Source: Pilasporangium apinafurcum (taxonomy: Eukaryota > Oomycota > Peronosporomycetes > Pythiales > Pythiaceae). Taken from it: a stretch of DNA of 52,178 nt. Numbering within the stretch: position 1 is the first letter of the stretch; the number at the start of each line of letters is the position of its first letter. This document shows, one piece after another, positions 51,239 through 52,178 of this stretch. The translations under genes were made by a program, and so were the position numbers. The DNA is taken from positions 163,006 through 215,183 of the forward strand of contig BCKE01000053.1 in the NCBI GenBank assembly GCA_001600495.1, in the 5' to 3' direction. The notes below the pieces were generated by a model. It worked only from the letters and a program-made list of their open reading frames with translations. It made no database searches and was not told the origin of the DNA.

Positions 51239-52178
51239 TCAGGCGAAGTGTTCGNGCAAGATAGATCCGCCGATATTCTTGTGGAAGATGTTCTTTGCGG
51301 CACTTACATCACGATCGTGATCAAACGTACACTTCTTGCATTTGAATGTCTCGCTTTCACTGAGTCTCTTGTTGATCTTCCCGCAGCGTGAGCACGAGAT
51401 GGACGTGTATCTCTCACAGACTTCTTCCAAGTGTCCGCCTGTGCGCTCCATCTTCTGTGTTAGGAGCATTCTAAAGTGATAATGTGACTGAGCCAACATC
51501 ATCCGCGTCGTCGGACTTGAAATCTTGCGCTTGCGTCCACGTACTGTCAGCATCTCCTCTGGCTCCCATAAGTGTCTTGGTGTTGCATCTTCAACTTCCT
51601 CAAGTACATATCTTGCAGCCATTTTTTTTGTCTGAAACGTTGGTAACAGTACCTCATGATAATTGTCGCTCAGCCACCGCGAGAGCTTCTGGTGCATATC
51701 ATTGACCATCCGTGACACCTTTCTCAACAGAAACCGAATCTTGCGTCGCAGACGATAACGCTGACGTTTGCTCGTGCGTATTCTTTGTCGTGCTTGCTTC
51801 TTCGCAGTCCGTGTCCGTGTCTTACAAAAGCTCTTGCAATTACAGACGGACTTCTTGCATGTAGTTGACTCAATCGCGTTCTCCATTAACGACAACTCTC
51901 TCTTATACGTGTTAATGAGTTGAAAGCGCCGCACGAGCTCTTTGTTCGGATCACCCACACATAACNCCCTGCCGTCGGGGTCNTATAGCGTGATGAACTT
52001 GCGTACTCCTGGATCAAGCGCGCATGATCGGTTTGAGGTTGATATTGGGAATGCCTTGTNTCGAGGGATGCATAAATGATATTCACCTTCACGAGAGCGC
52101 CGCACCCGAACTGAATAGTTGAGTTCGGGAAGCTTCTCGCGCACCTCGATTCCTTCGTCTTTCTTGAAACCAAAAAAA
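51239..52178 (-). CDS. Fanzor2/TnpB-like RNA-guided nuclease, N-terminus beyond the window
   Basis: The frame is open from the right edge to TGA at 51239-51241, at least 312 residues of an expected 400 or more. All RuvC parts are present: ALDPGVRKFITL (Asp I), VCERYTSISCSRCGKIN (Glu II, directly before the first CxxC), FKCKKCTF (second CxxC) and DHDRDVSAAKNIF (Asp III). Upstream, VRVRRSREGEYHLCIP resembles the end of the TnpB WED region. A long Arg/Lys-rich helix between RuvC-I and II (RTSKRQRYRLRRKIRF) could contact RNA. Four N bases give unknown residues but no stop. TnpB and Fanzor2 proteins cut DNA guided by an omega RNA from the 3' end of their own locus. This is the only potentially intact copy here. 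Confidence 0.82.
   Translation of the reverse strand, partial: FFGFKKDEGIEVREKLPELNYSVRVRRSREGEYHLCIPRXKAFPISTSNRSCALDPGVRKFITLXDPDGRXLCVGDPNKELVRRFQLINTYKRELSLMENAIESTTCKKSVCNCKSFCKTRTRTAKKQARQRIRTSKRQRYRLRRKIRFLLRKVSRMVNDMHQKLSRWLSDNYHEVLLPTFQTKKMAARYVLEEVEDATPRHLWEPEEMLTVRGRKRKISSPTTRMMLAQSHYHFRMLLTQKMERTGGHLEEVCERYTSISCSRCGKINKRLSESETFKCKKCTFDHDRDVSAAKNIFHKNIGGSILXEHFA

Noticed and set aside
1-52178. CRISPR arrays, rRNA or tRNA genes
   Set aside because: No regularly spaced direct repeats, rRNA signatures or foldable tRNA genes were seen on either strand.

Overview
The window looks like nuclear DNA of an oomycete or a close heterokont relative. The evidence is short GT-AG introns of roughly 70-130 bp, compact gene spacing, a WRKY19-like C-C-C-H zinc-finger repeat protein, a Kazal-like protein, a fibronectin III/FYVE-like membrane protein, and a glutathione-peroxidase family carrying a long N-terminal extension. 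The assignment is by gene content only; I could not search a database. All gene models with introns were built by hand from splice sites and reading frame.

Left part (0.5-18 kb): a cluster of seven related genes that share an N-terminal module (helical segment, DEP-like segment, PH-like segment). Four carry an apparently active glutathione peroxidase (GPX) domain (7124-8389, 10170-11540, 12327-13547, 16506-17909). Two carry a GPX domain without the catalytic Cys (542-2272, 2849-4261). In one (4620-6605) the GPX domain is absent and a helical domain from a different family sits in its place. Two of the active copies, in opposite orientation, share a 461-bp tract that is identical base for base, so sequence exchange is recent. 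A Fanzor1 remnant sits inside the cluster at 8.7-10.0 kb, and an FN3/FYVE-like gene at 14.6-16.0 kb.

Middle part (18-31 kb): a Kazal-domain membrane or secreted protein, divergent from an LPCAT-like acyltransferase with EF-hands; two tandem type I glutamine-synthetase-like genes; an atypical Rab-like GTPase; a 770-bp element with ~174-bp inverted repeats that encloses the C-terminal part of a TnpB/Fanzor2-type nuclease; and a C2-like/perilipin-like gene. A paralogue of the last gene lies at 34.2-35.3 kb across 3.4 kb of mostly AT-rich, apparently non-coding DNA.

Right part (36-52 kb): a helical-repeat protein, a coiled-coil protein, coproporphyrinogen III oxidase (three exons), a Gfo/Idh/MocA oxidoreductase and an EttA-like ABCF ATPase (both with presequence-like N-termini), a type I membrane protein, a RING protein, a full-length but broken Fanzor1 gene, the zinc-finger repeat gene, and at the right edge a Fanzor2-like gene with all RuvC acidic residues in place.

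The most interesting system is the set of four Fanzor loci (eukaryotic relatives of TnpB, RNA-guided nucleases). Two lineages coexist within 52 kb in different states of decay, and three of the loci have stem-loops at or just past the ORF end, where a guide (omega) RNA would be expected. The second is the domain shuffling, catalytic loss and gene conversion in the GPX cluster.
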